Assembly: GCA_037179515.1 (NCBI GenBank)
Contig: JAXCGZ010017041.1
Location: 91,001 to 155,000, forward strand
Reading direction: 5' to 3'
Source of the DNA: Halocaridina rubra
Taxonomy: Eukaryota; Arthropoda; Malacostraca; Decapoda; Atyidae
DNA: 64,000 nucleotides
Positions 45,110-58,050 of this stretch are shown piece after piece. The number at the start of each line of letters is the position of its first letter. Position 1 is the first letter of the stretch. Position numbers and translations under genes: made by a program. A model generated the notes under the pieces. That model saw nothing but the letters and a program-made list of their open reading frames with translations. It did no database searches and was not told the DNA's origin.

Positions 45110-47971
45110 TTTTTTTTAAGAGTGTGACACCGGGACAGGCAGAATCTGCTCTCATCAATAAAGGCCCGGCACAAGAAAATACCAAGACGAAGGAAAAGAA
45201 AAAGGTTAAGGGTAAGGCAGAGATGAGGTAATGTCACACAAAGGAAAACGACATACAAAAAAATAAAACAGTCAGAGTACAGAGGACCCAGAGATATGGA
45301 GGACTAGGCTCTGAGATGACGATAGATCTGCTTTTTGAAGGATGAATGGTTATTTAAATTAGGAAAGACATAAGGAGGAAGAGAGTTCCAGAGTCTGGAG
45401 GTAGATGGGAAGAAGCAGTCGCTGCCCCGACCAATCCGCGAGCTACAAATCTCCACTCAATACCTGTGAGATGAGGCCGCTTGGCGAGTGTTACGCGGCC
45501 TTGGCAGTGGAGGAGGGATGCAACTTGCCAACTCATCACAGCAGCGATGGAAGTAGTAGCGATAGAAAAGAGAAAGGGAAGATACCTTACGGCGAAGAGA
45601 GAGAGAATCTAGGTTAGAAGTAAGAGAAGGATCATTAATGTGTCTGACTGCCTTAGATTCAACCCTATCAAGAAGATAAGTAAAGGAAGAAGAACCCCAG
45701 ATGTGTGAGCAGTATTCTAACCAGGGGCGGATAAGACCTTTATAAATTTTTAGTAGCAAAGAGGAAAAGTAATGACGAAAACGAAACAAAACCCCCAATT
45801 TTTTGGATGAAGATTTAGAAATTTGGATTATGTGATTCCTCCAAGACAAGTTAGAGGCTATATGGATTCCTAATATGTTGATAGAGTTAAGAGGGTAAAT
45901 TTCGTTAGTTTCGAAGACAATAGGGTTATTAGGAGGAGAAGAAAATAAAGAGATAGCCAGAAACTGTCTTGAAGGCATTGAATTTAACTAAATTTTAAGT
46001 GCTCCACTCAGATACTCTCTGCAAATCGGAGTTAAGAGTAGAAGAAAGAGTGATACGAGATTGATTACGAGTAACAGATGAAGGTTGTGAAGAAAAGGCA
46101 GAGGAAAAGTGAAGGGTAGAATCATCAGCAAAGGCATGAAGAAGATAGGAAGATGAGGATTGTAGAAGATAATTGAAGAAGGAAGAGAGTAGGTGAAAGA
46201 ACAGAGCCCTGTGGAACACCACTGGTAACAGAGAAAGGGCTAGATGTCGCGCCATCAACAACTACGGATATAAAGCGGTCAGTAAGAAAACTGAAAATCA
46301 GAGAACAGAAAGAAGGGGTAAAGCCATAGACAGGGAGTTTGGCCAACAGAGCCTTGTGCTAGACTCTGTCAAAAGCTTTAGAGATATCAAGGGCGATGAC
46401 AAAGGATTCCCCATAGTTCCTCAGAGAAGATGACCATACATAAATAAGATATGACAGTAGATCACCAGTGAATCTTGCTTTGCGGAAGCCGTACTGGTGA
46501 TCGGAGATAAGTGAGTTAGATTCAAGGAGTTTCAGGAAGTGAGCATTGAGCAAAGTTTCGAAAACTTTAGCAATAGAGGAGGTTAGGGCAATAGGTCAAC
46601 CTTTTTAGGAACAGGTTGAACTAGAGCATGCTTCCGAGATGAAGGATAGATACTGGTTGACAGAATGAGGCGAAAAAGATGGCAAAGCACGAGAGCCAGT
46701 TCATCTGCAAAACCCTTAAGGAACCTTGCAGGGATATCACCGGGGCCAGATGCCTGGTTTGTCTTTAGTGAGCGAAGAACCTTATGAACTTTGCGTGAAG
46801 AAAGGGTAAGGGAGGGCATAGGGTTAGAAAGGGGAAAAGACTGAGGAGCAGGTGTGCTGGAATCGTTGATAGAAGAGTTGGCAGAAAAATGAGAGCCAAA
46901 GAGAGTGGCTTTGTCAGTGTGAGAGCAAGCTATAGAACCATCAGAACGAATGAGAGGGGGAAAGTTTGAGTTACAGAAGTTTTTGGAGAGGTTTTTGGCT
47001 AAGGATCAGAAGCATTTGTCAGTGGGAGAGGAGTTAAGGTCATCAACTTTCCCTCTTATAAAGGAAGCCTTAGACCTTTGAATTTGAGCAGTACAGCAAT
47101 TCCTAGCTATAATAAAAGCAGAGCGAGTTCAATCGGTAGGAGAGGCTAGGTAAGATCGGTGAGCCTGATTCCTAGTCTGGATAGCCATGGAGCAGACACG
47201 GTCAAACCAAGGTTTAGAGGGAGAGAAAGTTTTTGCAGAAGAGGGGATGTATGCTCCATTCTCGCGGTCATGATTTCGGCAACTTTTAAAGCTACCTGAT
47301 CAGGGTTCCGGGACCGAAAGCAGTAGTCATCCCATGGAAAGTCAAAGAGAAACTTGCGCATATTGTCATGTTGGGTACGCTCGAAGTGCCAAAGGCAGCG
47401 CTGAGTAGGAGGGTTTGGTGGTGGGGGTGCAAATATGGAAGAGACTGAGGTTATAGAGTGGTCAAATTTACCAAGAGGGGAAAGCACCAAATAAGAGTAG
47501 TTTGAAGGGTTAGAAGTAAAAAAATAGGTCAAGAGTGTTTGCAGCATGTTCGTGATGATCAGGAACGCGAGTAGGATGCTTGATAATTTGCTCCAGATTG
47601 TGAGTAATAGAGAAAGCAAAGGTCTTGCTTCCTCCCACATCAGTGTGAGAAGAATGAAGCCACTCGCTGTGGTGTACATTGAAGTCTTCAATGTAGAGAA
47701 CTTCGGCATGTGGGTGAGAAGATAGCAAGGACTCATGGCACGAGGATAGATATTCAAAGACAGACACAAACTCGGTGGAGTTTGGAGAACAGTAGCAGAA
47801 GCAAAGGAAGATAGTGGTAGTGGAGAGATAGACTTTAAGCCAGAGAACATCAAAGTCGGGAGATTCAAGGTCCATGAGCCTCACAGTAGGAGTGTCAGTG
47901 TTGCAGTATGCACAGACCTCACCTTTGGAATGAAAACGAGTATACAGATTATAGTGAGAGATTTGGAATGT

Positions 47972-49740
47972 GATTACCTAATTGTGATTACCTAATTGTG
48001 TTTACGGGAAAGAGCCCAAAGCTCGTATCTTCCCGTCTCCTGATCGGTTCCATTTTTAGACTTAGTGATACTTATCATACCTGTCCTTAAAACTATGGAT
48101 TGAGGTAGCATTAACTACCTCCTCGCTTAGCGAATTCCAATTATCAACTACTCTTACACTGAAAAAGTATTTCCTTACATCCTGCAAACAAGTTTTCTTC
48201 CGAAGCTTCAAACTATGACCTCTAGTTCTAGAGCCAGCCATATCGAAATATCGATCCCTATCCACTCTATCATAACCATGAAGGAATTTAAAGACTGTCA
48301 CCATATCCCCCCTTACTCTTCTAGCTTCGAGTGATGGCAAGTCTAATTCCCTCAGCCTCTCATCATAACCGAGATTGCGTATTTCTGGCACCAGTTTCGT
48401 GGCATGTCTTTGAACTTTTTCAAGCTTAGCTATGTGCTTTTTCAAGTGTGGATTCCAAAAGGGGGCTGCATATTCGAGTTTTGGCCTCACATAGGTTACA
48501 TAAATATTTCTGAACATTTCCTTGTCCATGTGCCTGAAGGCTACCCTTACATTTGATAAGAATGCATATGCTGCCCTTACTACGCCATTTATATGTATTT
48601 CTGGAGACAAATCTGCCAATATGTTTACTCCTAGATCTCTCTCATTTTCTGTCTCCTGAAGCTGTACTCCAGCCACCGAGTAGTCAAGCTTGGACCTTCT
48701 TGCACTTGTACCCATTCTCATTACCTTACATTTTGAGGTATTGAATTTCATTAGCCACTTTTCTGACCACTCATGCAGATTATTTAGATCCTCCTGAAGT
48801 TCTCTACCATTGTTCTCGTTTTTTACTTTCTTCACAATCTTTGCATCATCTGCAAACATATTCATGAATGAATTTACAGACTCTGGTAGGTCATTTACAT
48901 ATACAAGGAACAAAAGTGGCCCTAAAACTGAACCCTGTGGAACTCCACTACTAACTCTTCTCCATTCAGACACTGAGTGTCTTACTCTAACCCTCTGTTC
49001 CCTTCCTTCTAAGTAAGTTTTTATCCATTCCAAGACATTTCCACCTATTCTAGCCATTGATTGCAGCTTCCTAATAAGTCTCCCATGTGGAACAGTGTCA
49101 AACGCTTTCTGGAAGTCTAGGAATATGCAATCTGCCCAACCCTCTCTTTCCTGTAAGATTTGGCTTACCTCATCATAAAATTCTAATAAGTTTGTTACTG
49201 TTGATCTTCCTTCTCTGAAGCCATGTTGCCTCACTGACAAAAAGTTGAAGGATTCCAAGTGAAGAGAGATATGTTTCCTTAGTAGTTTCTCCATAAGTTT
49301 GCAAACTATGCTGGTCAAGGAAACTGGTCTATAGTTCAGAGCCGTATCCCTCCTTCCCTTTTTGAAGATAGGTATCACATTTGCTTGTTTCCAGCATCTT
49401 GGAATCTCCCCCGACTCCAATGACTCCTTAAATATGATACTTAGTGCCACTGATATTGTGTTTGCGCATTTTTTAAGCACATGAGGGGATATGTCATCAG
49501 GACCTGTAGCTTTATGAACATCTAAATCCATCAGCGCCTTGCATACCTCTGTGGCTGTAAGGTTGATGTTCTCTAATACCGGCCCTTGAGCTTCTATCAC
49601 TGCAATCTGAGGGGGTGGGGTATTTTCTACTGTAAATACTGACTGAAACTCCTTGTTCAATTCTTTGCAGATCTCTTCGTCCGTCTCAGTGATGCTTCCA
49701 TCCGCTCTCTTTAGCCTTAAAACCTGTTCTTTTACCTTCA
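47972..49740 (-). mobile_element. CR1-like LINE, 5'-truncated copy in LINE C
   Basis: Contains the 3' terminal TAATTGTGATTACC repeats (47972-48002), the 3' UTR and RT. It is truncated before the endonuclease at CTTTTACCTTCAG (49740). The LINE C target lost about 5 bp (TCAGT-like), and no clear TSD is seen. Confidence 0.85.
48062..49740 (-). pseudogene. CR1-like RT, uninterrupted C-terminal two-thirds of ORF2
   Basis: Open for over 530 codons to a stop at 48062. RT motifs in order: LTATEVCKALMDLDVHKATG, SLTSIVCKLMEKLLRKH, FLDFQKAFDTVPHGR, SSGVPQGSVLGPLLF, MNMFADDAKIVKK, and the thumb ERDLGVNILADLSPEIHI. The C-terminal SLEARRVRGDMVTVFKFLHG leads to VVDNWNSLSEEVVNATSIHS. All catalytic residues look intact, so this copy is the least damaged RT in the window. 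It lacks the endonuclease because of 5' truncation. Confidence 0.85.
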
Positions 49741-50246
49741 GGAAGTATGTATAGACAGCTGGGTTTCAGATAGGAGTAGGAGGTTAGGGAGGAAAGTACC
49801 CAAGTGCTGTTCCACAGACGAAAGATTAGAGTTCAGGCCACGAATGTTAGAATAGTGAAGAGTGAAAGAAGCAGATCTATTGGGAGGTGAAAGGTTAAGG
49901 GCAGAACCATTACTACCACCAGGGATGCCTGCCCTCAAGCCAATGGTGGAGTCAACACGATCCCCAGAGATTCTTCGCACACCTTCATGCCGGGTACTGG
50001 GGGCCATTAGTTATGAACCTTCCATAAATAATGACAAATGTGAGGAAAATGAAAGTAAAAGAGACAAATGTGGGGAATGTTGTGACTTATCAAATGTAAT
50101 GGAATAGCAAGAGATGTGTAATGAATACGCCAGAATATTCAGTGTAGATGTAGGCATGAGGAAAGAACCGTCCTGAAGGAAGACTCAACCTGGAACTGTC
50201 TGGACCAGTCCTAGTTGCATCCTAATACCTTCGTGTCGTGGTCAAT

Positions 50247-50630
50247 TGTTGTCTTTTAGATGAAAATGTTTAGTTTGTCTTTACTGTAATAATCTAATAG
50301 TCATTTTGTCACTCATTGATAGCTACATAATATAATTGTGAATAATTAATTTAGACAATTTTTATTTTGCTAACTGAAATTCTTATATTAGAATGATTGT
50401 TGTGAGAACATATTTTCTCTTTACTATTAAAGTGTATTATTGAATAGTTGTCTTTTAGATGAGAATGTTTAGTTTCTATTTACTGTAATAAACTAATAGT
50501 CATTTTGTCACCCATTGATAACTACATAATGTAATTGTGAATATTAAATTTAGGCAGTTTTTATTTTGCTGATTGAAATTCTTTAATTAGAATGATTGTT
50601 GTGAGAGCATTTTTTTCTTTTGTTTGTCTT
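50247..50630. repeat. Tandem duplication, ~199-bp period
   Basis: Two direct copies beginning TTGTCTTTTAGATGA.AATG at 50249 and 50448, about 90% alike by eye, non-coding. Confidence 0.7.
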
Positions 50631-50874
50631 TCTTGGAAATCACATGTTCTATATATAGTTAGTGTACCCTTGGCAATGAAATCATTTTCAGGGAACTTTA
50701 GTAAGTATTAAGGAGCATAGGGAAACTTTGATATGCTATGCAGAAAAGAAATTCACTTAGATAATTATGCTCTGTTTATAGTTTAGAATGATATGTAATT
50801 AACAGATGATAGCCATTTTTTAAGATTTAATGCTTCTGCAGAAATAGTGTATTTCAGGATGAGGCAGTAGGTAG

Positions 50875-51290
50875 TGTAGGATATAAATCACGCCCATGAG
50901 TGTCCCATGTATAAGCTAGAAATCTCAAGTGGCTTCTCTGTTCTTTGAACCAAGCCAAGAATTGGCGCCCAAACTGGCATTCTTTAGACACTCCCACACT
51001 ATAGGTTATGGGGTGTTCCCCCCTTTTCTGGAAGCCTTTTGGTGGAGGCATGATCAAGATACCATGCCCCACTATCTCTTTGTGTGTTTAAATGACCCGA
51101 GGTGATACAAAGGGAGTCAGAGTATTGTTTGCGCCCATACAGATAACATTACCTTAAGGGGACTGGGGTATTGAGGCCCAGAGTTATTTTGTAGCATCTA
51201 AATAAATTAAGTGTTAAGTATCTTCGCATATCTATTATCACCTTGCATGAGAGAGACCTGGCCTGAAGTGTAGAGAACATCTATACAACA
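50875..51290 (+). repeat. Solo LTR of family 2
   Basis: Starts TGTAGGATATAAATCAC, ends ATCTATACAACA, and matches 22932-23367 throughout with a deletion near 51100 (a CAACCAACGACCGAA-like stretch missing). No PBS or coding sequence follows, consistent with LTR-LTR recombination or a fragment. No convincing TSD. Orientation is given relative to the 23-kb copy. Confidence 0.7.
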
Positions 51291-52462
51291 TTAATGCTAA
51301 TTGAGATACCATGCTGCTGTTGTCTTTGTTACCATTATGTTTTCCAGAAAGTGTTATATTGCTACATTCTTCTATTTCTAACTGTTAACGTTTTGTATTA
51401 GATACTCAATAATCTCCTTAAGACTCTTGATATAATGATTATGTATTTTACTGACAGACTCTGACCTAGTTTCTGTTTTGTGTATTGTTCTGCTGCTCCG
51501 AAGTACAATTTCTTATCCTTCATATCCTTTTTTCTATTAAAGAAATGCAAACAATTGCAGATAAAGAGTATGCGTGAAGTCTCTGCTGTATGTGCGCATG
51601 GGCTTAATTCTCGAACAATGATGCAATATCAGGAATAATTGTATCGGTGACCACTATATAGACCCTTTCTAATCCTTATTTTCATAAATAATATAGTTTT
51701 TTTAATTTGTTTTCATATTTGCAATTGTAAACAGTATGATAGTATACATTGTACATATTGCTAATGGTATGATCATGTATGTTCTTGTGTGGCGCAATCT
51801 ACTGATATTTTTCTTTCACTTCATTTCTTTATTTATAAACCCGATTAGTATCATAGTGCACAATAGTACTTTTCTCTATTAATAATAAATAGTAAGAAAT
51901 GATATATTGTATAATTTGTACATCGTAGGATATATATAATGCCTTTTGTTTAATGTACATGCTTTTATTTCAAAACTTATTTCAATGTTACTTAAGTTAT
52001 GTACTTAACTGGTGATGTAATGCACAATTAGTTTGTTAAACTAAAATAAAACAATATCAAGGTCCATTTCTGCATTTTTGATTGCAAATCATGGTTGTAC
52101 AATTGAGACCATTGTCTGTATTGAAATTTTCCTGATTGGGGGTAAGTCAAGAGCGGAGTTCAGCTGCATGGAAGGGGCTGAGTTGAGGTGCCCTTCATGT
52201 ACAATGTTGCTCCATGGGAAGATGTCCTTTGCTATCTCTGGGTACAACCTGATCCCACCAGGGTGTAGAAGACTAACTGGTGAAGGAAGTAGTGCTACTG
52301 CATGACGAGTCCAATAGGAGAAGCAGCCAAGGGAAGATACATTCAGCCACAACAGAAGCCCTTATTTTCTATTCCATTTGGTTTTAAGCATTAGAAGACC
52401 CCCAATACCCCATTAGAAGTAGGCTACATAGAAATTATTACTTCCCATCTTATTCTTTTTCA
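51291..52462. other. 1.2 kb without recognisable gene
   Basis: AT-rich to about 52075, then a more GC-balanced 270 bp (52080-52350) with an open frame on the minus strand (87 codons) that matches nothing I recognise. It could be a fragment of an unknown repeat or an exon; no splice evidence is read. Confidence 0.4.
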
Positions 52463-55145
52463 TTTTTTTTTATTAGTGTGACACCGGGACAAGCTAGAAA
52501 ATTTCTCTCATCTGGCACAGGCATGAAGAAAACACTAAGACAATTAAAAGAAAAATGTTAAGGACAAGGCAGAAATAAGGAAAAGATACACATTAGGAAA
52601 AGGACAGGCTGAAAGAATAGTCAAAATATTGAGAACCTAGAGATATGGCAGGATTAGATGACAATAGATCAGCTTTTGATAGAGGATAGGTTTGAAGAAT
52701 TAGGAAAGACAGAAGGAGGAAGAGAGTTGCAGAGTCTGCAGGTGAATGGGAAGAAGCAGTCTCTGCACTCACCAACTTGTGAGCTACAAACCTCCACACA
52801 GTAACTGTGAGACTAGGTCGCTTGGCGAGTGTTACATGGCCTCGGCAGTGGAGGAGATATGCAACTTGCCAACTCATCAGAGCAGTGATGAAAGTAGTAG
52901 TGATAGATGGAGAAAATTCAACCCTATCAAGGAGAGAAGGATGTGTGAACAGTTTTATAAGAAGGGAAGGATTACACCTTAATAGATTTTAAGTAACTGT
53001 AAAGAGGAAAGGTAATGATGGAAACGAAACAGATCTCCCAATTTTTTAAAGCAGATATAAAAATTTGGATTATGTGATTCCTCCAAGACAAGTTAGAGTC
53101 TCTATGGCTTCCTAATATGTTAATAGAATTAAGAAGGTATATTTCCTTAGTCTACAAGACAATAGGGTTATCAAAAGGCGAAAAAGATAAAGAGATAGCC
53201 AGTAAGTGTCTTGGAGGCATTAGATATAACTAAATTTTGGGTGTCCCACTCAGATACCCTCTGCAAATCGGAGTTGAAAATAGGAGAAAGAGTAATGTGA
53301 GACTGATTACAAGTATCAGATGAAGGTTGTGAAGAAAAGGTATAGGAAAAATGAAAGCTAGAATTGTCAGCAAAGGCGTGGAGAAGAGAGGAGTATGGGG
53401 ACTGAAAGAGATCGTTGATGAAGAGAAGGAACAGAGTACGTGAAAAAAGAGCCCTGTGGAACACTACTGGTAAGAGGGAATAGGCTAGATGTTGTGCTGT
53501 CAACAACCATAGTAAGCAGGGTGTTTGGTCAACAGAACCTTTTCCCAGACTCTGTCAAAAGCCTTATATATCAATGGTGATGACAAAGGTTTCCCCATAG
53601 GTTCTCAGAGATGATGACCATAGATGAGTAAGATAGGAAAGGAGGTCACAAGTGGAGCTTGCCTTGTGGAAGCCATACTGGTAATCAGAGATACGCAACT
53701 TAGATTCAAAATGCTTAAATAAGTGAGAGTTGAGCAAAGTTTCCAAAACTTTATCAATAGCAGAGGTTAGGGCAATAGGTGGATTGTCTGAAGGAATAGG
53801 TCAGTCACCCTTCCTAGGAATGGGTTGCACTAGGGGACGCTCCCAAGATGAAGGATAGGTAATGGTTGAGAGAATGAGGCAAAAAAGACGGCAAATCAAG
53901 GGAGCTAGTTCATCTGCAAGCTCTTTAAGGAACCTTGCAGGGATACCATTGGGTCAAGATGCCTTGTTTGTCTTTAGTGATGGAAGAACCTTATGAAATT
54001 TGCGTGAAGAAAGGATAAGGGAGGGCACAGGGTTAGAAAGGGGTAAAGTATGAGGGACAGGTGTACTAGAATCACTTAATCAAGAGTTGCCAAAAAATGA
54101 GAGCCAAAGAGAATTTTTTTGTCAGTTGTAGAGCAAGCAATGCAACCATCAGAACGAATGAAAGGGGGAAAGCTTGACTTACAGAACTTTTTGGAGAGGA
54201 TTTTGGTTAAGGACCAGAAACATATATCTGTGGAAAAGGAGTTAAGGTCACCAACTTTCCTTCTCATAAAGGAAGATTAAGACTTTTGAATCTGAGCAGT
54301 ACACCTATTCCTAGCTGTGCTAAAACAGAGTGATTTAAATCAGAAGGAGAGGCTTGGTGTGACCTGTATGCCCAATCCTTGGCTTGAGTAGCCATGGAGC
54401 AAGCACTGTCAAACCATTTATTTGCGGGAGAAAAAGTTTTCATAGAGGAGGGGATGAACGCCTCCATTCCCAAGGGTATGATTTTGGCAATTTTAGGGTT
54501 ACATGATCAGGGTTGCAGGACCAAGAGCAATAGTCATCACATGGGAAGTCAAAGAGAGAGTTACACAAATCGTCACGTTGGGTATGCTCAAAGTGCCAAT
54601 GGTGGTGCTGAGTAGGAGGAATTGATGGAGGGGAAGCAAAAATGGAAGTGATTGAGATCACAGAGTGGTCTACCAAGAGGGGAGAACACAGAATATGAGT
54701 AGCTTGAAAGATTAGAAAGATTAGACTTCAGACCACGAATGTTACAAAAATGAGAAGTTAAGAAAACAGATCTATCAGGAGGTACAAGGTTAAAGGCAGA
54801 ACATTAATCCTAACACCAATTGTGGAGTCAACAAGATCCCTGGACATTATTAGCATCCCTCAATACCGGGTACTGGGGGCCATAAACTGTGGACCTTCCA
54901 TAATTATAGCAAAAATTAGGAAAAATAGAGCAAAAAGAAACAGATGGGGGGTATTGTGACTTGTCATATGTAATAGGATAGTAAGGGATGTGTAGCAAAT
55001 ATGCCAGAATATACGGTGTAGATGTAGGGATAAGGAAACAACCATGCCAGGAGGAAGACTTAACCTGGAGCTGTCTAGGTCAGTCCTAGTTAAATCTCTA
55101 ATACCTTCAGTCATAACAGCTTAGCAGGCAGCTGGTGCCATGGAC
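52463..55145 (-). mobile_element. LINE C copy 3, highly decayed
   Basis: Poly-A (52463-52472) and GTGTCACAC mark the 3' end; CCATGGCACCAGC near 55143 marks the 5' end. Internal deletions make it shorter than copy 1. Remnants include LHAFADNSSFHFSYTFSSQP (FADD mutated to FADN, 53.37 kb), ISDYQYGFHKASSTCDLLSY (53.68 kb) and MEGPQFMAPSTRY (54.9 kb). No functional ORF. Confidence 0.75.
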
Positions 55146-56631
55146 AGCAGCCTAATAAGGTTGTTGTTAATCTCTTTTGATGTTGATATATATGTCATTT
55201 TATCTAGTATTATAGAGTTGTCTTAAATATTATACTTTTAGATCGTCTATTAAAATAATCTGTTCCCCATAGTCTTTTTTGGCTTGGCTGTGTGAGAGTT
55301 GTCATATAATATATGCATATCTATGCATTTATTGTTTTTCACAGTGTTGGAACAAAGGTATGTCATGAAGACGATACACATGGTGTGGGTCCCATGCTTC
55401 TTATCTGTGTTCATTAATCTGTATCTGTCTATCTGGAGGCACAAATGGATATTTTTTTAGCCAGACCTACCACGCAGTATTTTGCCCTGCGATACAGCAT
55501 GGGAACCAGTTCACACTTGACAGCATCTACGTCAAGATCTGGGCATATGCCTTATTGTAGGGCCCAGGCATTTACAGAAAGGCTGCCCCAACTCCTCCCT
55601 CTTTTGTGTATTTCATAGGTTGCTAGAGGTGTAGGGTTAAGAGGGTAAGTTATCTACAATTTGGCTGCAAGAGAGAATCCAGCCACAAATTAGTTAGGAT
55701 TTGGCTGCATAAGAGTACATATCAAATGCCAAGAGAGTTAAAGCCAGCCAGAGTGAGATAGAGAAGAACCTAAGGGCTTTAGTGTACACTATTGCAGAGT
55801 TGTACCTTAATAATAAAAGACTGTCTCTCTCTCCCAAAATCATCAAGTTTTTATTAAACTACCTTCAATTAAGTATCTGCATGCTTTGACTCGGCCACTA
55901 TGAACACAATGTAGTAACTAAATATACTACATTTGATCAAGCATGTAGGTTAATAGCAGTGTATAGTACACCCTAGAGACTTTTTATAAATATAAGATCG
56001 GGTTTATAAAGATATTGTCAGGACATTGATTTCGATCATGTGTATGATCAATTCGAAGGGCGATGGTACGCCCTATCAGTAACTAAGGAAAAGGATGCTG
56101 AAATTATGAAGAATACAATGTGGATGACGGCCAGAATGCAAAGTCAATACTTGCCTACTCTTGCAAATAATCTACCTATGACCGATTGAAAGAGTGGGCG
56201 ATCTTATTCCTTAACTTGCATGAAATACATACTCATTATGGTATGTTTGATTTTTTTCAAGAGACTGTTGGTGTTAGGACAAACATTGGCCAGAAAACTG
56301 AACCATAACCAATAATGATTTCTATGTAGTTCACTTCGAATTGGTTCATTTGAGTTGTATTTAAGGTATAGCTTGGTAGAAAAGTGACCCCATTGAAAGA
56401 GCTGAGAAAAACGATTCCTTCAACAAAAATATCTCTAACTGAAAATACAAGGAGAAGATTGAAGCAATATATCTGCTTTGGACGTTTCATTAACATTTAA
56501 AACTGACATAATAGATTATTAAGACTTACAGTTACACTACTGCAGACTTGCATTACATTTTTAAGTGTAGCACAGTAGAATTAATTACACTAGGTTATCA
56601 TTTTACCATTTAGTAATCTTTGTGTGTGTGT
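55146..56631. other. 1.5 kb without recognisable gene
   Basis: No domain-bearing ORF. Ends with a (TG)n run (56621-56633) immediately before a CR1 3' terminus. Nothing else identified. Confidence 0.5.
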
Positions 56632-58050
56632 GTGATTACCTAATTGATTACCTAATTGTGTTTACGGGAAAGAGCCCAAAGCTCGTATCTTCCCGTCTCC
56701 TGATCGCTTCCATTTTGTACTTTGTGATACTTATCATACCTGTCCTTAAAACTATGGATTGCGATAGCATAACTACCTCCTCGCTTAGCGAATTCCAATT
56801 ATCAACTACTCTTACACTGAAAAAGTATTTCCTTACATCCTTCAAAAAAGTTTTCTTACGAAGCTTCAAACTATGACCTCTTGTTCTAGAGCCTGCCATA
56901 TCAAAATATCGATCCCTATCCACTCTATCATAACCATGAAGGAATTTAAAGACTGTCACCATATTCCCTCTCAATCTTCTACCTTCTAGTATGGTAAGTC
57001 TAATTCCCTCAGCCTCTCATCATAACTGAGATTACGTATTTCTGGCACCAGTTTCGTGGCATGTCTTTGAACTTTTTCAAGCTTAGCTATGTGCTTTTTC
57101 AAGTGCGGATTCCAAAAGGGGGCTGCATATTCGAGTTTTGGCCTCACATGGGTTATGTAAATATTTCTGAACATTTCCTTGTCCATGTGCCTGAAGGCTA
57201 CCCTTACATTTGATAAGAATGCATATGCTGCCCTTACTATGCCATTTATATGTATTTCTGGAGACAAATCTGCCAGTATGTTTACTCCAAGATCTCTCTC
57301 ATTTTCTGTCTCTTGAAGTTGTACTCCAGTCACAGAGTAGTCAAGCTTGGGCCTTCTTGCACTTGTACCCTTTTTTTTTCTTGGATGTTCTCCCTTGAGG
57401 GCGAGCGGACCTTCCCTTGTCGCCCGCAGGTGGGGTAAGATTTTTTTTTTAATGTAGGTGGTATTCGCTCTTGTGGGCGAATTGGCTTTCGTATTTGGTG
57501 AGGAGGTGGGGTGAAATCTTGCTATTGTTGGTGGTATTCACTCTTGAGAGTGATCAGACTTTTCTATTTTGGCCCGCAGGTGAGGTTGTGCAAAACTGTA
57601 AAGATAATGGAGAGCATAAGTGTTCAGTTGTGGATTATTAGTTTACATTAAACAATTTAAATTAATTCCTGTTTGGGGGTGAGAGAGAGATATTACATGG
57701 TTATCTTGGTAAAGGGTATTGACTGATGATATTTAGTTGACTGTTCATGTAGTTGTTTGTTGCTAGTCTGATTATGGAGCTAGCAACATGAAGGGCATTT
57801 GGATCTTCACTGGATGTTGCAGGGGCACCAGTTTTTCGTCGAATTTCTGAAAAGGAATCACATTCGAGGATGTACCCGTTCTCATTACCTTACATTTTGA
57901 AGTATTGAATTTCATTAGCCACTTTTCTGACCACTCATACAGACTCTTTAGATCTTCTTGAAGTTTTCTACCACTGTTCTCGTTTCCTACTTTCTTAACA
58001 ATCATTGCATCATCTGCAAACATATTCATGAATGAATTTACAGACTCTGG
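56632..58050 (-). mobile_element. CR1-like LINE copy D, split by an I-type LINE fragment
   Basis: 3' terminus at 56632 after (TG)n. Coding remnants at 56974-56648 (C-terminus), 57333-56986 (thumb) and 58029-57878 (MNMFADDAMIVKK). Interrupted at 57371-57870. It stops at 58050 in the RT palm, where copy E begins directly. Confidence 0.8.
57371..57870 (-). mobile_element. 5'-truncated I-type LINE nested in CR1 copy D
   Basis: 500 bp related to 13855-14324 on the opposite strand, with the A9 tail at 57371-57379. TGTACCC at 57364-57370 recurs at 57871-57877, a 7-bp TSD. It retains the last ~55 codons of ORF2 (LECD.F.EIR.KTGAPATSS-like) and the 3' UTR. Confidence 0.85.

Larger units (their letters stand above)
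45312..50025 (-). pseudogene. LINE C endonuclease-RT ORF, copy 2
   Basis: From right to left: an ORF start with STRHEGVRRISGDRVDSTIG (49990), LHYSNIRGLNSNLSSVEQHL; after the CR1 insert, EVLYIEDFNVHHSEW (47.66 kb), RT with SSRKVHKVLRSLKTNQASGP (46.8 kb), ALDISKAFDRV (46.4 kb), SGVPQGSVLSPTLF and HAFADDSTLHF (46.1 kb), and the C-terminal WLEYCSHIWGSSSFTYLLDR. The frame is broken at several points. It retains DISKAFD and FADD. Confidence 0.75.
45110..50230 (-). mobile_element. LINE C copy 2, split by a CR1 fragment
   Basis: The minus-strand copy occupies 45110-47971 and 49741-50230, with the CR1 fragment 47972-49740 between. The break falls in the endonuclease N-terminus, between phrases that are contiguous in copy 1 at about 42025-42065. 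The 5' end is truncated near 50230. A-run at 45111-45118 marks the 3' end. Confidence 0.8.

Noticed and set aside
52089..52352. 87-codon frame as a conserved exon
   Set aside because: Composition is more balanced than the flanks, but there is no recognised domain or clear splice sites. Left as unassigned sequence.
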